Assembly (NCBI GenBank): GCA_947628635.1
Contig: CANRAX010000010.1
Span: forward strand, 1 to 19,426
Reading direction: 5' to 3'
DNA length: 19,426 bases
DNA from: an uncultured Bacilli bacterium
Lineage (GTDB): Bacteria > Bacillota_I > Bacilli_A > RF39 > UBA660
In this document: piece after piece, positions 6,923 through 13,876 of the stretch
How the letters are laid out: the number at the start of each line of letters is the position of its first letter
Numbering within the stretch: position 1 is the stretch's first letter
Notes under the pieces: model-generated
Seen by the model: only the letters and a program-made list of their open reading frames with translations
Told to the model about the DNA's origin: nothing
The model's database searches: none
Made by a program: the position numbers and the translations under genes

Positions 6923-8107
6923 ATGGATAGAGTTATTTTAATTAAATATGGAGAACTTAGTACTAAAAAAGGTAATAGAAATTATTTTATAAATACACTT
7001 TATAACAATATTAAGAATAAATTAAGAAATTTTGATGTAGTAATTAGTAAAGATCGGGCTAGAATGTATATAAAGTTTAAAAATGAAGAGCTTGATTCTA
7101 TTAAAGGTGTTATTGATAAAATATTTGGTATTCATATGTATCATATCGCTTATATAGTAGAAACTAATGAAGAAACTATAAAGTCTAAAGTATTAGAAAT
7201 TTTAGAAGCAAAAACTTTTTCCACATTTAAGGTGGAAACGAAAAGAAGTGACAAATCTTTTTCTAAGAATAGTCAAGAGATGAATAATACTTTAGGTGGT
7301 TTTATACTTAGAAATATAGATAATATTAAAGTTGATGTACATAAACCAGAAGTTTTAATAAAAGTAGAAATACGTGAAAAAAATACTTTTATTTATTTAG
7401 ATAATTATCAAGGAAGTGGAGGTTATCCTGTTGGAACACAGCCTAAGGGAATGCTCATGTTAAGTGGAGGAATTGATTCACCAGTTGCTGGTTACTTGGC
7501 AATGAAAAGAGGTGTTACTCTAGAAGCAGTATATTTTGAAGCTATTCCACATACTAGTTTAAATGCAAGAGAAAAAGTTGTTAAATTGACAGAAAAGCTT
7601 AGTCAATATACAGATAAAATTAATTTACATATAGTAAACTTTACACCAATACAAGAAGCAATTTACAAATATTGTCGAGATGATTATTGCATAACAATTA
7701 TGCGTAGAATGATGTATCGAATTATGGAGATGATTGTTAAAACATATAATGGTTATGTAATTATAAATGGTGAGTCAATTGGACAAGTTGCTTCCCAAAC
7801 TTTGACAAGTATGAATGTTATAAATGCAGTTACAAATATACCAGTTATAAGACCAGTTGCTTGTCTTGATAAATTAGAAATAATGGATTTGGCAAGAAAA
7901 ATAGATACTTATGATGTAAGTATATTGCCATATGAAGATTGTTGTACGGTATTTGTTCCAAAACATCCAGTTATTAATCCTAAACTCGATGTTGTTTTAA
8001 AAGAAGAAGCTAAATTTAATTATCAAGAGATGATTGAAGAAGCAGTTGAAACACTGGATATAAAAGTTATTTCTTATAATGATGATAAATATAGCGATTT
8101 GTTATAA
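6923..8107 (+). CDS. thiI: tRNA 4-thiouridine synthase ThiI
   Basis: ThiI adenylates uridine 8 of tRNA and transfers sulfur to make 4-thiouridine; in some bacteria it also supplies sulfur to thiamine synthesis. The 394-residue product has the family order. A ferredoxin-like N-terminus (VILIKYGELSTKKGNR) leads to a THUMP domain at about 58-163 and a PP-loop ATP-pyrophosphatase domain with SGGIDSP at 181-187. Conserved later segments include SIGQVASQTLTSM and ILPYEDCCTVFVPKHP. The length matches Bacillus ThiI and lacks the C-terminal rhodanese domain of the enterobacterial form, so sulfur must come from a separate cysteine desulfurase. In Bacillus that gene (nifZ) sits beside thiI; here the space is taken by prepilin genes. 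ATG 6923 is chosen because GAGAGGTG lies just upstream; the in-frame TTG at 6908 precedes that site. Confidence 0.95.
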   Translation: MDRVILIKYGELSTKKGNRNYFINTLYNNIKNKLRNFDVVISKDRARMYIKFKNEELDSIKGVIDKIFGIHMYHIAYIVETNEETIKSKVLEILEAKTFSTFKVETKRSDKSFSKNSQEMNNTLGGFILRNIDNIKVDVHKPEVLIKVEIREKNTFIYLDNYQGSGGYPVGTQPKGMLMLSGGIDSPVAGYLAMKRGVTLEAVYFEAIPHTSLNAREKVVKLTEKLSQYTDKINLHIVNFTPIQEAIYKYCRDDYCITIMRRMMYRIMEMIVKTYNGYVIINGESIGQVASQTLTSMNVINAVTNIPVIRPVACLDKLEIMDLARKIDTYDVSILPYEDCCTVFVPKHPVINPKLDVVLKEEAKFNYQEMIEEAVETLDIKVISYNDDKYSDLL

Positions 8108-8124
8108 ATTACCAATAAATAAAT

Positions 8125-8154
8125 GTATTAAATAAGCTAAAATTTCACACTCTA
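8125..8154 (+). promoter_or_regulatory. Candidate forespore (sigma-G-like) promoter of the SASP gene
   Basis: GTATT (8125-8129), 18 bases, then CACTCTA (8148-8154) partly resembles the sigma-G/sigma-F pattern (GHATR, then CATnnTA; from memory). No sigma-A-like extended -10 is found here, unlike most genes in the window. The match is imperfect, so the assignment rests partly on the gene's known forespore expression in relatives. Confidence 0.35.
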
Positions 8155-8174
8155 ATAATGTAGGAGGTGAAATT

Positions 8175-8435
8175 ATGAAGAAAAATGCTTCTATGAAAGT
8201 TAGAGTTCCTGGTTCAAAGCAAGCAATAGAACAAATGAAATACGAAATCGCTAATGAATTTGGAATCAACTTAGGTGCTGATGCATCAAGCCGTTCCAAT
8301 GGTAAAGTTGGTGGCGAAATAACTAAAAGATTAATTGAGAAGGGAATGGGACGTAGACAAAATAATAGTAATAGAAATGAATCTAGTTCTCAATCAAGAT
8401 CAAGATCAAATTCACGTAGTAAAAATAATAAATAG
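8175..8435 (+). CDS. Alpha/beta-type small acid-soluble spore protein with basic tail
   Basis: Alpha/beta SASPs coat spore DNA in the forespore, shift it to an A-like form and protect it from UV and heat; GPR protease degrades them at germination. The core is unmistakable: KYEIANEFGINLGADASSRS (residues 22-41, containing the family's GPR cleavage region around YEIANEFG) and GGEITKRL (46-53), as in SspA/SspB. The core ends near residue 59. It is followed by a 27-residue tail rich in Arg, Ser and Asn, including QSRSRSNSRSKNNK; family members usually end soon after the second motif. The ribosome site GGAGGTG lies eight bases before ATG. The gene follows thiI, as sspA does in Bacillus, and has its own terminator. 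It shows the organism carries spore-DNA protection. Confidence 0.94.
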   Translation: MKKNASMKVRVPGSKQAIEQMKYEIANEFGINLGADASSRSNGKVGGEITKRLIEKGMGRRQNNSNRNESSSQSRSRSNSRSKNNK

Positions 8436-8457
8436 TGAATAATAATTAGTTATTTAA

Positions 8458-8489
8458 GGTAGATTTTTGAATGGAAATCTATCTTTTTT
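8458..8489 (+). terminator. Intrinsic terminator after the SASP gene
   Basis: GGTAGATTT (8458-8466) pairs with AAATCTATC (8475-8483) with one G-U pair and an eight-base loop, followed by six T residues (8484-8489). Confidence 0.85.
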
Positions 8490-8490
8490 C

Positions 8491-8519
8491 TTGTATTTTA
8501 AGTTTATTTTTGCTATTAT
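8491..8519 (+). promoter_or_regulatory. Sigma-A promoter of the first ackA
   Basis: TTGTAT (8491-8496), a 17-base spacer, then TATTAT (8514-8519) preceded by TGC to make an extended -10. It follows directly on the SASP terminator and lies 28 bases before the gene's ATG. Confidence 0.7.
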
Positions 8520-8547
8520 ATGAATAGTCTTGAAAGTGAGGGAAATT

Positions 8548-9738
8548 ATGAAATTATTGTCAGTTAATGCTGGTAGTAGTACACTTAAATTTAGAATGTA
8601 TGAAATGCCAGAGGAAAAAGTTATTTGTAAAGGAGCATTTGATAGAATTGGTATAGAAGGTTCTAATTTTAGTATTAAATATGATGATAAAAAAATAGAG
8701 GAAAATGTAGAATTAAAAGATCATAATGACGCTGTTAAGATTTTACTTGAACAGCTTATTAAAAATGGAATTGTTAATTCTTTAGATGAAATTGAAGCAG
8801 TTGGTCATAGAGTTGTCCATGGTGGAAGTAAATATGCAAGTAGTGTTTTAATTAATGATGAAGTTATTAAAGAAATTGAAGATTTATCAGCTTTAGCACC
8901 TTTACATAATCCTGCGGCTTTAAAAGGTATAAGAGCTTTTATAGATAATGTACCAAAAGCTAAAATGGTTGCCTGTTTTGATACGGCTTTTCATCAAACG
9001 ATGGAAAAAGATGCTTATTTATATCCAGTTCCCTATAAGTGGTATGAAGAATATGGTATTCGTAAATATGGTTTTCATGGTATGAGTCATAAATTTATTT
9101 CAGAAAAATTTAACGAAATGCTTGGTAAAAAGGCTAATTTGATAATTGCTCATATTGGTAGTGGAGCCTCATTAAGTGCTGTTAAAGAAGGAAAATGTAT
9201 TGATACAACAATGGGCTTTACACCAAATGCAGGAGTTATGATGGGAACAAGATCTGGTGATATAGATTATTCAATGATTGGATATTTATTAAAAAAAGGA
9301 TTAAGTTATGAAGAAATTGAAAATCAATTGAATAAAGAAAGTGGCTTGTTAGGAATAATTGGTAAAAGTGATTTACGTGATATTGATGAATTATTTGCGA
9401 ATAAAGATGAATTAGCTGTGCTTGGTGTTAATATGTATACAAGTAGAATTGCTGAATATATAGCAAAATATTTTATCAAATTAGAAGGCAAAGTAGATGC
9501 TATTTGTTTTACAGCTGGAGTTGGTGAAAACGATGATATTATTAGGAGTGAAGTTATTAAAAAGCTTGCTTTTCTTGGCATTGTTTTAGATGAAGAATTA
9601 AATAAAGAAACATTGATTAGAAAAGGAAAAGAGGGTCTAATTTCTAGCAGCAAATCAAATTATCCGGTGTATGTTTTTGGTACTGATGAAGAATTAATGA
9701 TTGCTAGAGATACTTTTGAAATAGTATGTAAAGACTAA
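8548..9738 (+). CDS. Acetate kinase paralogue 1 (diverged nucleotide-site motif)
   Basis: Acetate kinase converts acetyl phosphate and ADP to acetate and ATP, the last energy-yielding step of acetate fermentation. The 396-residue product covers the whole ASKHA-fold family: NAGSSTLKF at the N-terminus, HRVVHGG (from residue 87), PLHNPA, FDTAFHQTM, FHGMSH, MGFTP, MGTRSGDID, TAGVGEN and TDEELMIARDT near the end. The expected Arg, His and Glu catalytic residues are present. Oddly, the usual HxGNG reads HIGSG (residues 202-206), so the Asn known to help bind nucleotide (N211 in the Methanosarcina enzyme, from memory) is Ser. DIDP also reads DIDY. ATG 8548 has GTGAGGG upstream. A second copy lies immediately downstream. 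This copy may be a true acetate kinase or prefer another short acyl phosphate. Confidence 0.9.
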   Translation: MKLLSVNAGSSTLKFRMYEMPEEKVICKGAFDRIGIEGSNFSIKYDDKKIEENVELKDHNDAVKILLEQLIKNGIVNSLDEIEAVGHRVVHGGSKYASSVLINDEVIKEIEDLSALAPLHNPAALKGIRAFIDNVPKAKMVACFDTAFHQTMEKDAYLYPVPYKWYEEYGIRKYGFHGMSHKFISEKFNEMLGKKANLIIAHIGSGASLSAVKEGKCIDTTMGFTPNAGVMMGTRSGDIDYSMIGYLLKKGLSYEEIENQLNKESGLLGIIGKSDLRDIDELFANKDELAVLGVNMYTSRIAEYIAKYFIKLEGKVDAICFTAGVGENDDIIRSEVIKKLAFLGIVLDEELNKETLIRKGKEGLISSSKSNYPVYVFGTDEELMIARDTFEIVCKD

Positions 9739-9742
9739 AAAG

Positions 9743-9771
9743 TCTAGGAATTAATTCTTAGATTTTTTTTT
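9743..9771 (+). terminator. Intrinsic terminator between the two acetate kinases
   Basis: TCTAGGAA (9743-9750) pairs with TTCTTAGA (9755-9762; one G-U) around a TTAA loop, followed by nine T residues (9763-9771). It shows the two kinase genes are separate transcription units despite lying in tandem. Confidence 0.87.
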
Positions 9772-9798
9772 AGGTGAATTTTTATTAAATAAACATGA

Positions 9799-9827
9799 TG
9801 GACTTTTAGTGAAGAATTTAGTAAAAT
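9799..9827 (+). promoter_or_regulatory. Sigma-A promoter of ackA2-nrnA-ysxC
   Basis: TGGACT (9799-9804), a 17-base spacer, then TAAAAT (9822-9827), four and five matches of six to consensus. It lies between the preceding terminator and the second kinase start at 9856, and should drive the downstream three-gene unit. Confidence 0.5.
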
Positions 9828-9855
9828 ATATATGAGTTGTAGAAAGAGGGATGTT

Positions 9856-11040
9856 ATGAAAATAATTTCAATAAATGCAGGAAGTAGCTCTTTAAAATTT
9901 ACTTTATTTGAAATGGATAATGAGGAAGTTATCTCTTCAGGTGTTTTTGAACGAATTGGCATAGAAGGCAGTAAATATACAATAAAATATAATGGTGAAA
10001 AGATAGAACAAGAAATTGAGTTAAAAGATCATACTGACGCTGTAAAAGTATTATTAGAAAAACTTATTGATTTAAATATTATTAAATCATTAGATGAAAT
10101 TGGCGGTGTTGGTCATCGGTTAGTTCATGGTAAGGATAAATATAGTAAATCAGTTATTATTACTGATGAGGTAATTGAAGATTTGGAGAATTTTAGAAAA
10201 TTTGCTCCTTTGCACAATCCAGCTAATGTTTTAGGTATTAAGGCTTTTAAAGAGGCATTGGGTGATGTAGCAATGGTTGGTGTTTTTGATACAGCTTTTC
10301 ATCAAACAATGGAAAAAGAAGCTTATTTGTATCCAGTTCCTTATAAATGGTATGAAGAATATGGCGTACGTAAATATGGTTTTCATGGAACCAGTCATCG
10401 ATACATTGCTTCTTCAGTAAAGCAAATTTTAGGAAGAGAAGATTTTAAACTTATTTCTTGTCATATTGGAAATGGTGGTTCTATTTGTGCAATTGATAAT
10501 ATGAAATGTGTTGATACTTCAATGGGCTTTACTCCTTTGGCTGGAATAATGATGGGAACAAGATCTGGTGATATTGATCCGTCAATCATACCTTATGTTA
10601 TGGAAAAAGAAGGTAAAAATGCTAGTGAAGTAGTTGAAGACTTAAATAAGGTTAGTGGTCTTCTTGGATTAAGTGAATATAGTAGTGATATGCGAGATAT
10701 TTTAGAAAAAATTGATAATCAAGATGAAAAGGCTTTATTGGCTAAAAAGAAATATGTTCGTCGTGTTGTCGATTATATTGCTCAATATTATGTTTTGCTT
10801 GGTGGAGTTGATGTTATTTGCTTTACTGCTGGTGTAGGTGAGAATAGTGTTCCAGTTCGAAAAGAAATATGTGAGGCTTTAGCTTGCTTAGGCGTTAAAA
10901 TTGATTTGGAATTAAATAATAAACGTGGTGAATTAGTAAAACTTAGTACGGATGACTCTAAAATTTTAGTTTATGTTATCCCAACAGATGAAGAATTAAT
11001 GATTGCTAGGGATACAATGAATTTAATTCAAAATAGATAG
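9856..11040 (+). CDS. ackA: Acetate kinase (paralogue 2, canonical)
   Basis: This 394-residue acetate kinase carries NAGSSSLKF at the N-terminus, HRLVHG (from residue 87), PLHNPA, FDTAFHQTM, FHGTSHRY, CHIGNG (canonical Asn206), MGFTPLAG, MGTRSGDIDPS and TDEELMIARDT. It is the copy closer to the family consensus, so it is the better candidate for the housekeeping enzyme making ATP from acetyl phosphate. It is clearly paralogous to the preceding gene along its whole length; for example, both share the exact block YLYPVPYKWYEEYG, which suggests an old tandem duplication. ATG 9856 follows AGAGGG; an in-frame ATG at 9832 has no ribosome site of its own. No phosphate acetyltransferase is in the window. 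The gene leads an operon with the DHH phosphoesterase and ysxC, ten bases from the next start. Confidence 0.95.
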   Translation: MKIISINAGSSSLKFTLFEMDNEEVISSGVFERIGIEGSKYTIKYNGEKIEQEIELKDHTDAVKVLLEKLIDLNIIKSLDEIGGVGHRLVHGKDKYSKSVIITDEVIEDLENFRKFAPLHNPANVLGIKAFKEALGDVAMVGVFDTAFHQTMEKEAYLYPVPYKWYEEYGVRKYGFHGTSHRYIASSVKQILGREDFKLISCHIGNGGSICAIDNMKCVDTSMGFTPLAGIMMGTRSGDIDPSIIPYVMEKEGKNASEVVEDLNKVSGLLGLSEYSSDMRDILEKIDNQDEKALLAKKKYVRRVVDYIAQYYVLLGGVDVICFTAGVGENSVPVRKEICEALACLGVKIDLELNNKRGELVKLSTDDSKILVYVIPTDEELMIARDTMNLIQNR

Positions 11041-11050
11041 GAAATGAATA

Positions 11051-12004
11051 ATGTATAAGGAAATTTATGAAAAAATAAAAGAATATAATACAATTGTAAT
11101 TGCTCGTCATGTAGGTGTTGATCCAGACGCGTTATGTGGACAATTAGCTTTAAGAGATTCTATAAAATTGACTTTTCCTGAAAAAAAAGTTTTAGCAGTA
11201 GGAACAGGTAGTATAAAATTTATGCAAATTGGGAAAATTGATAAATTAGAAGATGTTACTGATGCTTTATTAATAGTAATAGATACTCCTGATGTAAAAA
11301 GGGTAGATTCTATCGATTTTTCTCAATATACTTATAAAATTAAAATTGATCATCATCCTTTTGTAGAAAAGTTTTGCGATATTGAATTAATTGAAGATAC
11401 AGCTTGTTCTGCTTGTGAAGTGTTGATGAAGTTAATACTTGCTACAGAACTTAAATGTGATAAAGAGATAGCTGAAAAGCTTTACATGGGCTTAGTTTCT
11501 GATTCAAATAGATTTTTATTTAATAGTTGTACAAGTGAAACTTTTAATTTAGTTGCTAGATATATAAAAGACTACGATTTAGATTTAAGTAGTATGTATC
11601 AAAAACTTTATCTTCGTCCTTTGAATGAGGTACGTTTGGAAGGGTATATTGCTTCAAATATGACAGTTACAGAAAATGGTTTAGCTTATATTCAAATAAC
11701 TGATAAAATAATTAATGAGTATGGTGTTGATAGTGCCGCAGCTGGAAATATGGTTAATAATTTTAACTTTATTGCTGAAATTATTGTATGGTCAACTATT
11801 ACAGAGGATGTTAAAAATAAGCAAATACGTGTTTCAATTAGGTCACGTGGTCCAGAAATTAATCAATTGGCAGAAAAATATGGTGGTGGTGGCCATAAAT
11901 TTGCTTCAGGTGTTAAACTTAAAACTTTTGATGAAGCAATGCTACTTATGAATGATTTAGATGAATTAGTTAAGAAACATAAAGAAAAGATTAAGGAGAG
12001 GTAA
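11051..12004 (+). CDS. nrnA: DHH/DHHA1 phosphoesterase, NrnA-like
   Basis: The 317-residue protein has the DHH-family metal site: H20-x3-D24-x-D26 (RHVGVDPDA), D78 in VIDTPD, and D100-H101-H102. A C-terminal DHHA1 substrate domain carries the glycine-rich GGGGHKFASG loop (278-287). Family members of this size in Bacillota (NrnA/YtqI) degrade short oligoribonucleotides (nanoRNA) to mononucleotides and often dephosphorylate pAp; some relatives cleave cyclic dinucleotide products such as pApA. It is soluble, with no membrane or GGDEF/PAS part, so it is not GdpP. It starts ten bases after ackA2 with a weak AGGAA site, and ysxC follows one base after its stop, so it sits mid-operon. The family is certain; NrnA versus another DHH-DHHA1 subfamily is probable, not proven. 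Confidence 0.85.
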   Translation: MYKEIYEKIKEYNTIVIARHVGVDPDALCGQLALRDSIKLTFPEKKVLAVGTGSIKFMQIGKIDKLEDVTDALLIVIDTPDVKRVDSIDFSQYTYKIKIDHHPFVEKFCDIELIEDTACSACEVLMKLILATELKCDKEIAEKLYMGLVSDSNRFLFNSCTSETFNLVARYIKDYDLDLSSMYQKLYLRPLNEVRLEGYIASNMTVTENGLAYIQITDKIINEYGVDSAAAGNMVNNFNFIAEIIVWSTITEDVKNKQIRVSIRSRGPEINQLAEKYGGGGHKFASGVKLKTFDEAMLLMNDLDELVKKHKEKIKER

Positions 12005-12005
12005 T

Positions 12006-12596
12006 ATGGTGATAAAAGATGCTAATCTAGAAGTTATCGCAACAAGAAGAAGCCAATATCCGGAGGGAGAGAAACCAGAATTTTTATTAGTAGGAAGAAG
12101 TAATGTTGGGAAAAGTAGCTTTATTAATGCTATTTTAGGAAGAAAGAATTTAGCTCATACTTCAGCTCGGCCTGGAAAAACGCAAACTTTAAATTTTTAT
12201 AGTATAAACAATGGCGAATTTTATTTAATAGATGTTCCAGGTTATGGTTTTGCTTCTGTTGATAAAAAAACACAGTCAAAATTTGGTATGATGATTGAAG
12301 AATATTTGGAAAAAAGAGAAGAGTTAAAAAGAGTCTTTTTATTAGTTGATTTTCGAATGAAGCCAACTGAAGATGATTTGCTTATGTATAATTTTTTAAA
12401 ATATTATAATATTCCGGTTACTGTTGTAGCTACTAAGGCAGACAAAGTAAGTGGAAGTAAGAAAGAAAAAAATTTAACGGAGACATTGAATGCTCTTGAT
12501 TTAGTTGTTGGGGATGATTTGGTTGTCTTTTCTAGTGTAACAAAATTAGGAGTTAAAGAAGTATTAAAAAAGATTGAAGACCTTGTAGCGATGTAA
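12006..12596 (+). CDS. ysxC: Ribosome biogenesis GTPase YsxC/EngB
   Basis: YsxC (YihA/EngB) is an essential GTPase for late 50S subunit assembly. The 196-residue product has the expected length and motifs: G1 GRSNVGKS (residues 30-37), a G2 region with SARPGKTQTLNFY, G3 DVPGYGFA, G4 TKADK, and a C-terminal FSSVTKLGVKEV (G5 region). The ATG starts one base after the previous stop, with AGGAGAGG straddling the end of the DHH gene, so translation is coupled. A hairpin terminator overlaps its stop codon and ends the ackA2-nrnA-ysxC unit. In B. subtilis ysxC sits with lonA, so the acetate kinase and DHH neighbourhood is different here. Confidence 0.95.
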   Translation: MVIKDANLEVIATRRSQYPEGEKPEFLLVGRSNVGKSSFINAILGRKNLAHTSARPGKTQTLNFYSINNGEFYLIDVPGYGFASVDKKTQSKFGMMIEEYLEKREELKRVFLLVDFRMKPTEDDLLMYNFLKYYNIPVTVVATKADKVSGSKKEKNLTETLNALDLVVGDDLVVFSSVTKLGVKEVLKKIEDLVAM

Positions 12597-12614
12597 ACTC
12601 TCTAGAGTTTTTTT
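12595..12614 (+). terminator. Intrinsic terminator after ysxC
   Basis: AAACTC (12595-12600) and GAGTTT (12605-12610) enclose a TCTA tetraloop, followed by more T residues to 12614. The left arm overlaps the ysxC stop codon. Confidence 0.78.
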
Positions 12615-12637
12615 CATATATTATCTTGGGTGGGATA

Positions 12638-13093
12638 ATGAACATTAAGTTGCTTACAAAAGATAATTATAGATTTTTTATAAATAAGCACTTTTTCAAA
12701 GAATTAGATATGAGTGAAAAAGAACAGATTGTAGATTTTGTAAAGGCAATTATTTTACAAAAAAGAAAAAGTTTAAATTTGCGTGGTTTTTATAAAGTTT
12801 TAGTATATCTTAATAAAAAAGTAGGAATGTTTATTGAACTTTCTAAATTGGAAGATAGTAGTTATTTTAATAATTTAGATTTAAGAGTAATTGTTAATAA
12901 TGATAGTGAAATTTATTTTGAAACAGAAGATTATTTTTTAATACAAAATTGTAAAGATGTTAGATTTTTTAATGGTAATTTCTATGCTTTACTTAATGAT
13001 GATATTGATAATATATTGAAAATAATAGAATTTGGTCGTTTAATTTATGGAGAAGATGTTATTAATCTCTTGGCTAATGGAATAGTTTTGTGA
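12638..13093 (+). CDS. Hypothetical protein, soluble, unrecognised family
   Basis: This 151-residue protein has no signal peptide or membrane segment. Its N-terminal half looks alpha/beta (FFINKHFFKELDMSEKEQIV, then a basic helix KAIILQKRKSLNLRG). The second half has strand-like segments (YKVLVYLNKKVGMFIEL, LDLRVIVNN, SEIYFETEDYFLI) and a C-terminal helix. It reads as an intact, compact domain with acidic and hydrophobic patterning typical of real proteins. The start is ATG 12638 with the weak site GGGTGGG; a TTG at 12626 is in frame but lies ahead of that site. It ends with TGA, direct evidence that UGA is a stop here. The neighbours are ysxC (after a terminator) and a membrane protein whose promoter overlaps the 3' end of this gene. 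I do not recognise it. Confidence 0.7.
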   Translation: MNIKLLTKDNYRFFINKHFFKELDMSEKEQIVDFVKAIILQKRKSLNLRGFYKVLVYLNKKVGMFIELSKLEDSSYFNNLDLRVIVNNDSEIYFETEDYFLIQNCKDVRFFNGNFYALLNDDIDNILKIIEFGRLIYGEDVINLLANGIVL

Positions 13094-13099
13094 TAGAAT
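13070..13099 (+). promoter_or_regulatory. Promoter inside the 3' end of the preceding gene
   Basis: TTGGCT (13070-13075), an 18-base spacer, then TAGAAT (13094-13099) with TGA in front makes an extended -10. It overlaps the stop codon of the gene at 12638-13093 and lies 29 bases ahead of the next ATG. Confidence 0.5.
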
Positions 13100-13127
13100 T
13101 TTAATTAGAATAAAAAGTGGTGATTAT

Positions 13128-13817
13128 ATGAGTAATAGAAGAAAGTTTTTTATAATATTTCTTTTTATTATTTTAGATGTGTTTTTATTAATAGGTTTTT
13201 TAGTAATTAGGGATAAAACATTGGAAAATACTTTAAAAAATGAAATAAATTCTTTAAGAGATTTAGATATTACAAAAGATAGATATAATACTAAAATAAA
13301 GACAAGAGGTAATTATGCTATTGTTGAGAAAGCTATTAAAACTTATTTAGATGATTATGCTGTTAATTTGCAAAAAGTATTAGGTATCTTAAATGATGAT
13401 GAATTTACAAGTTTATTATTAGCAGAAAATTATTCTGATGATTTAGAATTTAAAGATGAGTTTTTATTTATTGAAAAAACACGAGAAAGTTTTAATAATA
13501 AAATAAATGAATTAATAGAAGATTGTGATAAAGATAATATTAAAGATTATATATATACAAAACTTGTTGATCCTTATTATATAGCTCTATATGAAAAATT
13601 AATGCTTGATGATAATGTTAGTAGAGAAATGATTGAATCAAAAGAGCTTTTAGAAAAAACAAAAGATAGAGTTAATTTAATATTAGATACAGCAGAGGAA
13701 ATATTTAGTTTTTTGAAAAAGCATAAAGAAGAATGGGTTGTTGAAGATGGTGAAGTTAAATTTAAGACGCAAGCTTTGTTGAATGAATACAATGGCTATT
13801 TAGAAAAAGTTAAGTAA
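13128..13817 (+). CDS. Membrane-anchored hypothetical protein, unknown function
   Basis: This 229-residue protein begins with basic residues (MSNRRK) and one strong membrane segment at about residues 7-29 (FFIIFLFIILDVFLLIGFLV). The rest is a charged, helix-rich domain, probably extracellular. There is no lipobox cysteine, so it should stay membrane-anchored. The body has repeated acidic stretches (NDDEF, NYSDDLEFKDEF, EDCDKDNIKDYIY) and ends with LLNEYNGYLEKVK. No catalytic motif or named family is evident. Its ribosome site is GTGGTGAT, a few bases before ATG. It has its own promoter, and a terminator at the stop codon. Its neighbour is a membrane-anchored metalloprotease-like gene with the same overall topology, so the two could act together at the cell surface or in the spore envelope; that is conjecture. 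Confidence 0.75.
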   Translation: MSNRRKFFIIFLFIILDVFLLIGFLVIRDKTLENTLKNEINSLRDLDITKDRYNTKIKTRGNYAIVEKAIKTYLDDYAVNLQKVLGILNDDEFTSLLLAENYSDDLEFKDEFLFIEKTRESFNNKINELIEDCDKDNIKDYIYTKLVDPYYIALYEKLMLDDNVSREMIESKELLEKTKDRVNLILDTAEEIFSFLKKHKEEWVVEDGEVKFKTQALLNEYNGYLEKVK

Positions 13818-13832
13818 AACTAGCTTTTTTTT
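13804..13832 (+). terminator. Intrinsic terminator overlapping the stop codon
   Basis: AAAAAGTTA (13804-13812) pairs with TAGCTTTTT (13821-13829; one G-U) around an eight-base loop, with three more T residues. It includes the stop codon of the 13128 gene. Confidence 0.65.
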
Positions 13833-13840
13833 CTTTTTGG

Positions 13841-13849
13841 TGCTAAAAT
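13841..13849 (+). promoter_or_regulatory. Extended -10 promoter of the zincin-like gene
   Basis: TGCTAAAAT is identical to the element ahead of ezrA. It sits just after the previous terminator and 28 bases before the preferred TTG start. The upstream sequence is a T run with no clear -35. Confidence 0.5.
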
Positions 13850-13876
13850 AAAGCTTGATTTTTGGGGGTAGTAGTT

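Noticed and set aside
8108..8174. Terminator after thiI
   Set aside because: I found no GC-containing stem followed by a T run; thiI transcripts may read into the SASP gene.
9324..9962. Minus-strand open frames within and between the acetate kinase genes
   Set aside because: They are antisense to well-conserved kinase coding sequence and cross the terminator and promoter between the two genes.
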